Position numbers and translations under genes: made by a program
The notes under the pieces: generated by a model
Database searches by the model: none
Seen by the model: only the letters and a program-made list of their open reading frames with translations
Told to the model about the DNA's origin: nothing
NCBI GenBank assembly: GCA_045606465.1
Contig: JAZURZ010000014.1
Location: forward strand, 1 to 9,065
Length of the DNA stretch: 9,065 nucleotides
Source of the DNA: CAKSQL01 sp045606465
GTDB taxonomy: Bacteria; Bacillota; Clostridia; UBA1381
Direction: 5' to 3'
Shown: positions 1 through 6,502 of the stretch, in pieces
Numbering within the stretch: position 1 is the stretch's first letter
Layout: each line of letters opens with the position of its first letter

Positions 1-1058
1 TCTGAAAGTCCCATTATTTCATAGCCCGAAGTATATTTTACGGGGTATCCGCCCGATGCTAAAACAACACAAACAGCGGCGTTATTATCCCACTCTATCT
101 CTATTTCGTCAAGGCGCTCGTCAATAACTGCGTCCATTATATCCACAAGGTCGGTCTTTAAACGAGGTAATACAACTTGAGTTTCAGGGTCGCCAAAACG
201 AGCGTTATATTCAATAACCTTTACGCCATTTGCAGTCATCATAAGACCAAAGTACAAAACTCCCTTAAAGGGGCGACCTTCCTTTGCCATTGCATCAATG
301 GTGGGAAGAAAGATATTTTTCATGCACTCATCGGCAATTTCCTCAGAATAAAGCCTGCTTGGAGAGAATGTTCCCATGCCGCCGGTGTTAAGACCCTCGT
401 CATTATCATAGGCACGCTTGTGGTCTTGTGCTGAAACCATGGGACAAAGGGTTTTTCCGTCGGTGAATGCAAGGACAGAAACCTCAGGGCCTTGCAAAAA
501 TTCTTCAATTACAATTCTGTTGCCGCTTTCGCCAAACTTCTTTTCCTCCATGATTTCACGCACTGCAGCGATTGCCTCATCTAAATCCTTGGCAATTATA
601 ACTCCCTTGCCAAGAGCAAGTCCCTCTGCTTTTATAACTGTAGGAAAAGTTGATGTTTTTAAGTAGTTTATGGCATCTTCGCTTTTCTGGAAAACCTCAT
701 AGCCTGCAGTTGGTATGTTATATTTTTTCATAAGATCCTTTGAAAAGACCTTGCTTCCCTCTATGATGGCAGCATTCTTTCTTGGTCCGAATGCTCTGAT
801 ACCCTCTTTTTCCATAGCATCTACCATGCCTAAAACAAGGGGATCGTCGGGAGCGACCATTACCATGTCAATTTTTTTATCCTTTGCGAATTTCACCATG
901 TTTTCTATGTCGCAGGCACCTATGTTTACACATTCGGCAAGTTGGGCAATTCCGCCATTGCCGGGAGCTGCATAGATTTTTTCAACCTTGGGTGACTGTG
1001 CAAGCTTCCATATAATTGTATGCTCACGTCCGCCACCGCCAACCACTAAAATTTTCAT
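1..1058 (-). CDS. purD: Phosphoribosylamine-glycine ligase (GAR synthetase), C-terminus cut by window edge
   Basis: PurD joins glycine to 5-phosphoribosylamine using ATP, giving GAR, the second step of cytosolic de novo purine synthesis. I translated 352 residues without a stop. The N-terminal domain opens with MKILVVGGGGREH, the family signature, and an APGNGG loop follows at 31-36. The ATP-grasp part shows EGSKVFSKD (100-108), KAEGLALGKGV (143-153), NTGGMG (224-229) and the metal/ATP-binding stretch EYNARFGDPETQ (283-294). Full-length PurD is about 420-430 residues, so roughly 70 C-terminal residues lie beyond the left edge. The ATG at 1058 is preceded by GGAAGGA at a good distance. It lies 42 bases downstream of the purH stop and is the last operon gene visible. 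Nothing suggests decay. Identification is very secure. Confidence 0.97.
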   Translation of the reverse strand, partial: MKILVVGGGGREHTIIWKLAQSPKVEKIYAAPGNGGIAQLAECVNIGACDIENMVKFAKDKKIDMVMVAPDDPLVLGMVDAMEKEGIRAFGPRKNAAIIEGSKVFSKDLMKKYNIPTAGYEVFQKSEDAINYLKTSTFPTVIKAEGLALGKGVIIAKDLDEAIAAVREIMEEKKFGESGNRIVIEEFLQGPEVSVLAFTDGKTLCPMVSAQDHKRAYDNDEGLNTGGMGTFSPSRLYSEEIADECMKNIFLPTIDAMAKEGRPFKGVLYFGLMMTANGVKVIEYNARFGDPETQVVLPRLKTDLVDIMDAVIDERLDEIEIEWDNNAAVCVVLASGGYPVKYTSGYEIMGLS

Positions 1059-1100
1059 ATAAAAATTCCTTCCTATTAAGTGTTTATGTATCTATAAATA

Positions 1101-2279
1101 TTAATGATGGAACAGACGGATTTTTGTAAATGCCATAGCAATATTATATTTATTACAAGTTGCTATAACATGGTCGTCACGAATGGAGCCGCCTGGCTGT
1201 GCAATATATGCAACGCCGCTTTTTTTAGCTCTTTCAACATTGTCGCCAAAGGGGAAGAAAGCGTCTGACCCTAAAGCTACATTTGTATTTTTCAAAAGCC
1301 ATGCTTTTTGTTCTTCCTTAGTGAAAACTGGGGGCTTAACTTTAAAAATCTTTTCCCATGCACCATCTGCCAAAACATCCATATATTCGTCCGAGATATA
1401 AACATCTATTGCATTGTCGCGGTCGGCACGACGTATGTCATCAACAAATTCAAGTCCCAAAACCTGCGGAGACTGTCTTAGCCACCAGATGTCTGCTTTG
1501 TTTCCTGCAAGGCGTGTGCAATGTATTCTCGACTGCTGACCTGCACCGATACCTATTGCCTGACCGTCCTTTACATAGCAAACGCTATTGGATTGGGTAT
1601 ATTTTAAAGTGATAAGGGAAATTACAAGGTCACGCTTTGCTTCTTCTGAAAGATTTTTGTTGTCAGTAACAATTTCAGAAAGAATGTCGTTGTTTATGCA
1701 AAGCTCGTTTCTGCCCTGCTCAAAGGTTATACCAAAAACATCCTTTGTTTCAATTGGTGCAGGAGTGTAATTTTCGTCTATTTTTATAATGTTATAGGTG
1801 CCCTTTCTCTTGGATTTTAAAATCTCAAGAGCCTCGGGAGTGTAGTCGGGAGCAATAATTCCGTCCGAAACCTCACGCACAATTATTTTTGCGCATGAAA
1901 CATCGCAACAGTCTGAAAGTGCTATAAAATCGCCATATGATGACATTCTGTCAGCACCTCTTGCGCGTGCATAAGCACAAGCAAGCGGTGAAAGCTCGCC
2001 TAAATCATCAACAAAATAAATCTTTTTCAAGGTATCCGAAAGGGGAAGACCAACAGCGGCTCCTGCAGGTGAAACGTGCTTAAATGAGGTTGCCGCAGGC
2101 AAATTTGTTGCCTTTTTTAGTTCCTTAACAAGCTGCCAACCGTTGAATGCGTCTAAAAGATTAATATATCCTGGATTTCCATTAAGAACCTCGATGGGAA
2201 GATTTTCTTCATCCTTCATAAAAATTCTTGATGGCTTCTGATTGGGGTTACATCCATATTTGAGTTGCATTTCTTTCAT
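1101..2279 (-). CDS. purH: Stand-alone AICAR transformylase (long, ATIC-like form, no cyclohydrolase domain)
   Basis: This enzyme transfers a formyl group from 10-formyl-THF to AICAR, giving FAICAR, the penultimate step to IMP. The 392-residue protein aligns by eye with only the C-terminal domain of bifunctional PurH/ATIC; the N-terminal MGS-like cyclohydrolase domain (about 200 residues) is absent. The catalytic Lys-His pair sits at K67-H68 in SFKHVSPAGAAVG. Other landmarks are AYARARGADRMSS (102-114), SDGIIAPDY (138-146), KYTQSNSVCY (226-235), GIGAGQQSRIHCTRLAG (243-259), SDAFFPF (338-344) and the RLFHH terminus. The wording and the CTRLAG-to-DVYIS insert resemble vertebrate ATIC more than the shorter E. 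coli PurH domain. I chose the ATG at 2279 because AAAGGA lies 9 bases upstream. An ATG at 2297 (398 residues) overlaps the preceding TGA but has no ribosome binding site of its own. The missing activity is supplied by the gene directly upstream. Confidence 0.95.
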   Translation of the reverse strand: MKEMQLKYGCNPNQKPSRIFMKDEENLPIEVLNGNPGYINLLDAFNGWQLVKELKKATNLPAATSFKHVSPAGAAVGLPLSDTLKKIYFVDDLGELSPLACAYARARGADRMSSYGDFIALSDCCDVSCAKIIVREVSDGIIAPDYTPEALEILKSKRKGTYNIIKIDENYTPAPIETKDVFGITFEQGRNELCINNDILSEIVTDNKNLSEEAKRDLVISLITLKYTQSNSVCYVKDGQAIGIGAGQQSRIHCTRLAGNKADIWWLRQSPQVLGLEFVDDIRRADRDNAIDVYISDEYMDVLADGAWEKIFKVKPPVFTKEEQKAWLLKNTNVALGSDAFFPFGDNVERAKKSGVAYIAQPGGSIRDDHVIATCNKYNIAMAFTKIRLFHH

Positions 2280-2288
2280 AAGATTTAT

Positions 2289-2294
2289 TCCTTT
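2289..2294 (-). promoter_or_regulatory. Ribosome binding site that sets the purH start
   Basis: AAAGGA reads on the minus strand from 2294 to 2289, followed by 9 bases and then the ATG at 2279. Its first base is the last base of the cyclohydrolase TGA stop, so ribosomes ending on that gene are placed at this site and translational coupling is plausible. The site argues against the ATG at 2297, which overlaps the stop as ATGA. Confidence 0.7.
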
Positions 2295-3007
2295 CATTTG
2301 TTTTTATTTACAATTTTTGTCTGGGTTTTTTTGTCTTTAAGATTTATGTATCTTACAAATAAAGAAACCTTGTTTTCTTCATTTAAAGAATTCCAGATTT
2401 TATCGCAAAATTCGTCAATGCTGCCATCTATCGAAACAAGCTTAGGCTCGCCCTCAAAGCTTGGCAGAGGATTTTCGTCGCACTTATATGTGTGAATGAA
2501 ATGTCCCTCTCCTGCAAGTGGGTCTTTATAGGAGAAGGTGAAACGCTGACAGCTTTTTGGATTTCCGTTTGCACTTTTCAAAATGGAAAGGGCATAGTTA
2601 AAGTCGTCATCATCAGTTTTTATAATGCCTGAAATTCTTGGAGTATAGTTTGGAGCATCAGGCTCAAATTCACGAGTTCTTAAAGCTTGTTCGAATGTAA
2701 GCTGCTGATTCATAAGGTCATAAATTGTGTCGGTCTGGTCGCCATTTGTAACAATTGTCTTGTTTCCTAAAACTCTTACAGGAGCATAGATTATAAGTGA
2801 TGGATCCTCTAATTTGGATTCGTCAAAGGCTTTAGTTCTTATGCCTTGTCCATCTTCTACAAAAATACGATTACGACTGTTTGAGCTTCTGCCCATAATA
2901 AAGTAGGCACAAACTGCGTTTTCGCCGTCGGCAGATTTTCCGATAATTATACCTCTGCCAGGATAAGAATTTTGAGAAAGTTCATTTTCAATACAACGTT
3001 TTTCCAT
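2294..3007 (-). CDS. purO: IMP cyclohydrolase, PurO type (archaeal-type family)
   Basis: The protein is predicted to close the ring of FAICAR to IMP, the last step of de novo purine synthesis. It has no resemblance to the MGS-like cyclohydrolase domain of normal PurH. It matches, as I recall the archaeal PurO family (IMP_cyclohyd, NTN-hydrolase-like fold), in YPGRGIIIG (15-23), GRSSNSRNR (39-47), VTNGDQTDTI (86-95) and NYTPRISG (120-127). At 237 residues it is longer than archaeal PurO (about 200). The extra length is mostly a C-terminal segment with GEGHFIHTY (167-175). I chose the ATG at 3007, with AAAGGTG placed well upstream. A GTG at 3016 in the same frame overlaps that site and is less likely. 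It sits directly upstream of the transformylase that makes its substrate and lacks this domain. Family call is strong; the activity is inferred from family and context. Confidence 0.9.
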   Translation of the reverse strand: MEKRCIENELSQNSYPGRGIIIGKSADGENAVCAYFIMGRSSNSRNRIFVEDGQGIRTKAFDESKLEDPSLIIYAPVRVLGNKTIVTNGDQTDTIYDLMNQQLTFEQALRTREFEPDAPNYTPRISGIIKTDDDDFNYALSILKSANGNPKSCQRFTFSYKDPLAGEGHFIHTYKCDENPLPSFEGEPKLVSIDGSIDEFCDKIWNSLNEENKVSLFVRYINLKDKKTQTKIVNKNK

Positions 3008-3034
3008 TTTTTTCACCTTTTCTTTTTATATTTT

Positions 3035-3053
3035 TAAGGCAGTTTATGCCTTA
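3035..3053 (-). other. Small hairpin between purN and the cyclohydrolase gene
   Basis: TAAGGCA and TGCCTTA form a perfect 7-base-pair stem around a 5-base loop, in the widest gap inside the operon (52 bases). No T-run follows on either strand, so it does not look like an intrinsic terminator. It could be an RNA processing or stability element, or chance. Confidence 0.4.
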
Positions 3054-3059
3054 TATGGT

Positions 3060-3653
3060 TCATATTTTTCCTGAACAAAACATTTCAGCTGCCTCGGGAA
3101 GAATTTTCCATTCAGCTTCCTCCATAACCCTTTTTTGAAGAGTTTCGGGAGTGTCATCGTCTTTGATATAAACTGCTTTTTGTAAAATTATTTTTCCGCC
3201 ATCTGTTATTTCATTAACAAAATGCACTGTAGCACCTGTCACTTTGACTCCATAATCCAATGCTGCTTTATGCACCTTTAAGCCATAAAAGCCATCGCCG
3301 CAAAAAGATGGAATAAGTGATGGGTGAACATTTATGATTTTGTCTTTATAGACCGACAAAAGCTCCCCTGAGAGAATAGACAAAAAGCCTGCCAAAATTA
3401 CAAGGTCAATTTCCTTTTCCTTTAAATATTGGCATATTGCATGACCAAACAAATCACGGTCGGCAAAATCCTTTTTTAAAATAAGCTTTGCCTCAATGCC
3501 ATTTTGTCTTGCTCGCTCAAGGGCATAAGCACCTTCTTTATCAGAAATGACAGTAACAATTTTTCCGTTCTTGATTATGCCGCTATTTTGAGCATCTATT
3601 AAAGCCTGAAGATTTGTTCCGCCACCCGAAACCAAAACAGCTATTTTTTTCAT
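3060..3653 (-). CDS. purN: Phosphoribosylglycinamide formyltransferase (GART, 10-formyl-THF dependent)
   Basis: PurN transfers a formyl group from 10-formyl-THF to GAR to make FGAR, the third step of the pathway. The 197-residue protein starts with the Rossmann-like signature IAVLVSGGGTNLQALI. The folate-binding part has LAGFLSIL (88-95). The catalytic triad known from E. coli (Asn, His, Asp) is present as N108 and H110 in INVHPSLIPSF and D151 in ITDGG. GATVHFV (140-146) is also typical. Length is normal (E. coli about 212). The ATG at 3653 follows AAAGG in the 22-base gap after purM. It belongs to the formyl-THF-dependent PurN class, not the formate-dependent PurT class, so two enzymes of this operon draw on 10-formyl-THF. 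Confidence 0.97.
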   Translation of the reverse strand: MKKIAVLVSGGGTNLQALIDAQNSGIIKNGKIVTVISDKEGAYALERARQNGIEAKLILKKDFADRDLFGHAICQYLKEKEIDLVILAGFLSILSGELLSVYKDKIINVHPSLIPSFCGDGFYGLKVHKAALDYGVKVTGATVHFVNEITDGGKIILQKAVYIKDDDTPETLQKRVMEEAEWKILPEAAEMFCSGKI

Positions 3654-3675
3654 AATTTCAAAACCCTTTCAGAAT

Positions 3676-4710
3676 TTAAAGAATATCTACACCATTTTCG
3701 CCCTCTGCAAGCTCGCCTATGATAAAGGCTTTTTCGCCGCTTGCCTCAAGGCATTTTAATGCCGCATCTGCCTTTTCGGCTTCCACTGCAACAATCATGC
3801 CAATGCCCATGTTAAAGGTGTTGTAAAGGTCACGCTCTGAAAGGTCGGCAAGATTTTTCATCATGTCAAATACAGGCAAAATATCCCATGTGCCCTTGTT
3901 TATCTTAGCACGCAGATTTTCTGGTAACATTCTGGGAACATTTTCAATAAAGCCTCCCCCTGTTATATGAGAAACTGTATGTATTCCAACCTTTTCTATA
4001 AGATTAAGCAAAGGCTTCACATAAATTTTTGTGGGTGTTAAAAGCTCTTCCCCTATGGTTTTCCCAAACTCGTTGGAGTAAGTGGCTAAACGTTCTTTTG
4101 CACCATCGTCATTTAAGTTAAATATTTTTCTTACTAAAGAATATCCATTTGAGTGTATGCCTGATGATGCAATACCTATTAAAACATCGCCTTTTTTTGC
4201 ATTTTTTCCGTCGGTGATTTTGCTCTTTTCTACAATACCGACCGAAAATCCTGCAAGGTCATATTCGTCAACAGGATAAAATCCCGGCATTTCGGCAGTT
4301 TCACCGCCGACCAAAGCACAGCCTGCTAAAAGACAACCATCGGCAACACCCTTTACAATCTGACTTACCTTTTCGGGATAGTTTTTGCCAACTGCAAGAT
4401 AGTCTAAAAAGAACAAAGGCTTTGCACCTGAGCAAGCAACGTCATTTACGCACATTGCAACACAGTCTTGTCCTATTGTGTCGTGCTTGTCAGTTAAAAA
4501 TGCAACCCTTAATTTTGTGCCCACACCATCTGTGCCCGAAACCAAAACGGGGTTTTCGTAGCCCTTGGGAATTTCAAAAAGACCGCCAAAACCGCCTATT
4601 CCTCCCAAAACTCCTTCTATAAATGTTTTCTTAACGTCGTTTTTTATAAGCCTTACCGACTCATAACCTGCCTCAACGTCAACGCCTGCGTTTTTGTAAG
4701 CTTCTGCCAT
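3676..4710 (-). CDS. purM: Phosphoribosylformylglycinamidine cyclo-ligase (AIR synthetase)
   Basis: PurM uses ATP to close FGAM to AIR, the fifth step, forming the imidazole ring. The 344 residues equal the usual family length (about 345). Motifs in order are SGTDGVGTKL (58-67), a phosphate/metal-binding segment; AMCVNDVACSGAKPLFFLDY (85-104); VGGETAEMPGFY (134-145); SSGIHSNGYSL (182-192); and the C-terminal HITGGGFIENVPR. The ATG at 4710 follows a GGAG about 7 bases upstream, and the gene begins 33 bases after purE. In many Firmicute pur operons purC and purF (and often purL/Q) lie between purE and purM; here they do not. Confidence 0.98.
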   Translation of the reverse strand: MAEAYKNAGVDVEAGYESVRLIKNDVKKTFIEGVLGGIGGFGGLFEIPKGYENPVLVSGTDGVGTKLRVAFLTDKHDTIGQDCVAMCVNDVACSGAKPLFFLDYLAVGKNYPEKVSQIVKGVADGCLLAGCALVGGETAEMPGFYPVDEYDLAGFSVGIVEKSKITDGKNAKKGDVLIGIASSGIHSNGYSLVRKIFNLNDDGAKERLATYSNEFGKTIGEELLTPTKIYVKPLLNLIEKVGIHTVSHITGGGFIENVPRMLPENLRAKINKGTWDILPVFDMMKNLADLSERDLYNTFNMGIGMIVAVEAEKADAALKCLEASGEKAFIIGELAEGENGVDIL

Positions 4711-4743
4711 AATTTTTCTCCATACCTTTCTTTAATAATAGTT

Positions 4744-5238
4744 TTATGAATTTAAGCTTTCCTGCAATTTTTTATCCTTTGCCATGACCTCGTCTGCCAT
4801 GTCCTTTTTGAAGGTTTTTAATTTTTCTTTTAAGAAATCATATTTTAATGAAAGCATTTGTACCGCTAAAATTCCCGCATTGTCGCCGCCATCAATTGCA
4901 ACGGTTGCAACTGGGATACCCTTTGGCATCTGAACCATGGATAAAAGTGAGTCCATGCCATCCATAGTTGAGGATTTAATGGGCACTCCTATGACCGGAA
5001 GGGTAGTGAAAGCTGCTAAAACACCACCCAAGTGTGCGGCTTTTCCTGCAGCTGCAATAATAACTTCAATGCCATTTTTTTCTGAATTTTTTGCAAACTC
5101 CTCTGCCGCATATGGAGTACGATGCGCAGATATCACCCTCACTTCAGCATCAATATCAAATTTTTTGAGCACTCCAAGACAACCCTTAAGCTTGTCAAAA
5201 TCGGAGTCGCTACCCATAACTACAGCAACCTTTGGCAT
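4744..5238 (-). CDS. purE: N5-carboxyaminoimidazole ribonucleotide mutase (class I PurE)
   Basis: Class I PurE converts N5-CAIR to CAIR. The 164-residue protein has the class I landmarks MGSDSD (8-13), SAHRTP (38-43) with the catalytic His at 39, GKAAHLGG (65-72) with a second conserved His at 69, and PIKSSTMDGMDSLLSMVQMP (86-105). The GKAAHLGG form, with K and G where E. coli has GGAAHLPG, is a mild variation I associate with clostridial members. Class II PurE, which carboxylates AIR directly with CO2, lacks this His-containing loop. A class I enzyme normally needs PurK to make N5-CAIR, and no purK is visible here. The ATG at 5238 has AAAGGA about 10 bases upstream. It starts 19 bases after the permease gene, so it is probably co-transcribed with it. 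Confidence 0.96.
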   Translation of the reverse strand: MPKVAVVMGSDSDFDKLKGCLGVLKKFDIDAEVRVISAHRTPYAAEEFAKNSEKNGIEVIIAAAGKAAHLGGVLAAFTTLPVIGVPIKSSTMDGMDSLLSMVQMPKGIPVATVAIDGGDNAGILAVQMLSLKYDFLKEKLKTFKKDMADEVMAKDKKLQESLNS

Positions 5239-5257
5239 AACAAATCAATCCTTTCTT

Positions 5258-6205
5258 TTACATAAATAATGATAAGAGATAATATATAAAAGGCATTGTT
5301 GCAAGCCCTGCAACGGTGGTTACAAAAATACCCTTTACCACATAGTCAGTATCGCCGTTATATTCCTTTGTAATAACAGACAGAATTGTCTGAGAGGGAA
5401 CCGACGCTTGCATAATTATTACACCCTTTACAAGATTATCAAAGGGCAGATAGCGCATTATAAAAATTAAAATAATCGGAAAAAGAAGCATTTTTACAAG
5501 CACTATTAAAAGCACCGATGCCGAGGATAAAATCTTTTTAAAATCGGTTTCTGCTAAAGTTCCTCCCACAAAAAGCATGGAAAGGGGAGTGGTAGCAGAT
5601 CCTATAGCACTTGCAGCCTCACCAAAAACAGAGCCGAGCTTTACCCCAAGAATAAGAAAAACAAAGGAAATTGCAAATGCAATTGTTGGCGGGTTTAAAC
5701 AATTTTTTAAAGTCTGCTTTTTAGAAAGCTGTTTTTTGTTATTAAGACTGTTAAGGCGAAGCACTCCGAAAGTCCACAAAATAAAATCGTTTACAAATGC
5801 ATAGAGTGCCGCATAAAAAAGCCCGTCCGCACCATAAAGGGACTGAATAAGGGGATAGCCTAAGAAAATAATATTTCCCAATGCTGTCATAAAACGGTGT
5901 ATAAGTGCGGTCTTTGGCGGCTGCTTAAGAAGTTTTGAAAGCAGTGTTCCGATAAGATACAAAACAACAATTGTCAAAAATGCCGACACAACAACAAATA
6001 TTGAATTTTTAATTCGTGTTGCATCAAGTTCAACGCTGGTGAGCGAATTGATAATAAGCAAAGGCAAGGTGATTTTTATGACAATTTTTGAAAGTATATT
6101 TTTTATGTCTGTACTTATATATCCTGATTTGACTGCAATAAAGCCTAAGAGCATCATTAGTGAAAGCAAAAGTATATTATGTGAAATTACTTCAAATTCG
6201 TTCAA
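5258..6205 (-). CDS. AEC-family (auxin efflux carrier-like) membrane permease, substrate unknown
   Basis: A 315-residue polytopic membrane protein with about 10 hydrophobic segments, roughly at 9-29, 38-57, 68-92, 107-125, 128-150, 171-191, 203-219, 228-250, 258-277 and 289-313. It has a hydrophilic lysine-rich loop at 151-169. AEC-family landmarks are KITLPLLIINSL (44-55), GNIIFLGYPL (110-119), LNPPTIAF (170-177), MLFVGGTLAETD (210-221) and QASVPSQTILSVITKEYNGD (266-285). Bacterial members export or exchange small organic acids such as malate; the substrate here cannot be read from sequence. The start is TTG at 6205, preceded by GGAAGGA with 9-base spacing; the first in-frame Met codons are inside the first membrane segment. 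It is the first gene before purE with a 19-base gap, which suggests a role linked to purine metabolism, or simple co-transcription. Confidence 0.88.
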   Translation of the reverse strand: MNEFEVISHNILLLSLMMLLGFIAVKSGYISTDIKNILSKIVIKITLPLLIINSLTSVELDATRIKNSIFVVVSAFLTIVVLYLIGTLLSKLLKQPPKTALIHRFMTALGNIIFLGYPLIQSLYGADGLFYAALYAFVNDFILWTFGVLRLNSLNNKKQLSKKQTLKNCLNPPTIAFAISFVFLILGVKLGSVFGEAASAIGSATTPLSMLFVGGTLAETDFKKILSSASVLLIVLVKMLLFPIILIFIMRYLPFDNLVKGVIIMQASVPSQTILSVITKEYNGDTDYVVKGIFVTTVAGLATMPFIYYLLSLFM

Positions 6206-6221
6206 ATTGAAACATCCTTCC
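6203..6221 (-). promoter_or_regulatory. Strong ribosome binding site with a TTG start for the permease
   Basis: GGAAGGA (6221 to 6215 on the minus strand) is followed by 9 bases and TTG at 6205-6203. An ATG inside the same Shine-Dalgarno region (6215) opens only a 7-residue out-of-frame peptide ending at 6192, so it is not the start. The near-ideal site with a weak start codon sets the frame of the first operon gene. Confidence 0.65.
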
Positions 6222-6234
6222 GATTATACTACAT

Positions 6235-6319
6235 AGGTAATTGTAAAACGCAGAAATTTCCCCGTTACCACTTAAGAACAAGGTTGTAATTGTAAAATTC
6301 TTTAATTTTACAATTACCT
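6235..6319 (-). repeat. Exact 14-base inverted repeat spanning most of the purine operon leader
   Basis: AGGTAATTGTAAAA occurs on the plus strand at 6235-6248 and, exactly, on the minus strand at 6319-6306. In a leftward transcript starting near 6320, the first leader bases could pair over 14 base pairs with a segment ending about 14 bases before the permease ribosome binding site. The right arm is also used by the shorter hairpin at 6286-6317, so the two structures compete. Confidence 0.6.
6286..6317. repeat. Perfect 14-base-pair palindrome with 4-base loop (operator or leader hairpin)
   Basis: GTAATTGTAAAATT at 6286-6299 and its exact reverse complement at 6304-6317 flank a CTTT loop. The stem is AT-rich and has no adjacent T-run, so a terminator is unlikely. 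It lies just downstream of the leftward -10 candidates, a position suited to a repressor site or a leader hairpin. Confidence 0.65.
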
Positions 6320-6325
6320 GACACT

Positions 6326-6338
6326 ATTATATATTATA
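6326..6338 (-). promoter_or_regulatory. Candidate -10 region for the permease-purine operon
   Basis: Two TATAAT hexamers overlap in phase on the minus strand, at 6338-6333 and 6331-6326. Neither has a good -35 box 16-18 bases upstream, so strength is uncertain and an activator or a start elsewhere is possible. A third TATAAT at 6228-6223 lies so close to the ribosome binding site that it would leave almost no leader. Transcription from the first pair would give a leader of about 115 bases containing both inverted repeats. Confidence 0.4.
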
Positions 6339-6360
6339 CACTAAAATTCTTCCCCGAAAA

Positions 6361-6395
6361 AGGGAAAAATAAATAAAAATTTATTTTTCTACCCT
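6361..6395. repeat. AT-rich imperfect inverted repeat upstream of the purine operon promoter
   Basis: AAAAATAAA (6365-6373) and TTTATTTTT (6380-6388) form a perfect 9-base stem around a 6-base loop. Beyond a 3-base bulge, AGGG (6361-6364) pairs with CCCT (6392-6395). It sits between divergent genes, so termination is not an obvious role; a protein binding site or bent DNA is possible. No T-run follows the outer GC clamp. Confidence 0.4.
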
Positions 6396-6502
6396 TTGAC
6401 GTTTTAGAGTGGTAAATTTTTGTGTATTTTGTTCAATTTGTCCCAAGTAACAGAGAAGAAAACTCTCATTTTGGTATTTTATGCGAAATTTAAAAAATCG
6501 GG

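Noticed and set aside
1..1058. Frameshift or decay in purD
   Set aside because: The minus-strand frame is open over all 352 codons with family motifs in order; it is incomplete only because the window ends.
2280..2297. Upstream ATG (2297) as purH start, overlapping the previous stop as ATGA
   Set aside because: The AAAGGA site lies after that ATG and is ideally spaced for the ATG at 2279; the extra six residues are not part of the conserved domain.
6280..6320. Bidirectional intrinsic terminator at the perfect palindrome
   Set aside because: The stem is almost entirely A/T, no T-run follows, and the flanking genes diverge, so there is nothing to terminate.
6350..6364. PurR-type PurBox suggested by CCCCGAAAAA
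   Set aside because: Only a single CGAA core with poor flanks, and no properly spaced partner in inverted orientation.
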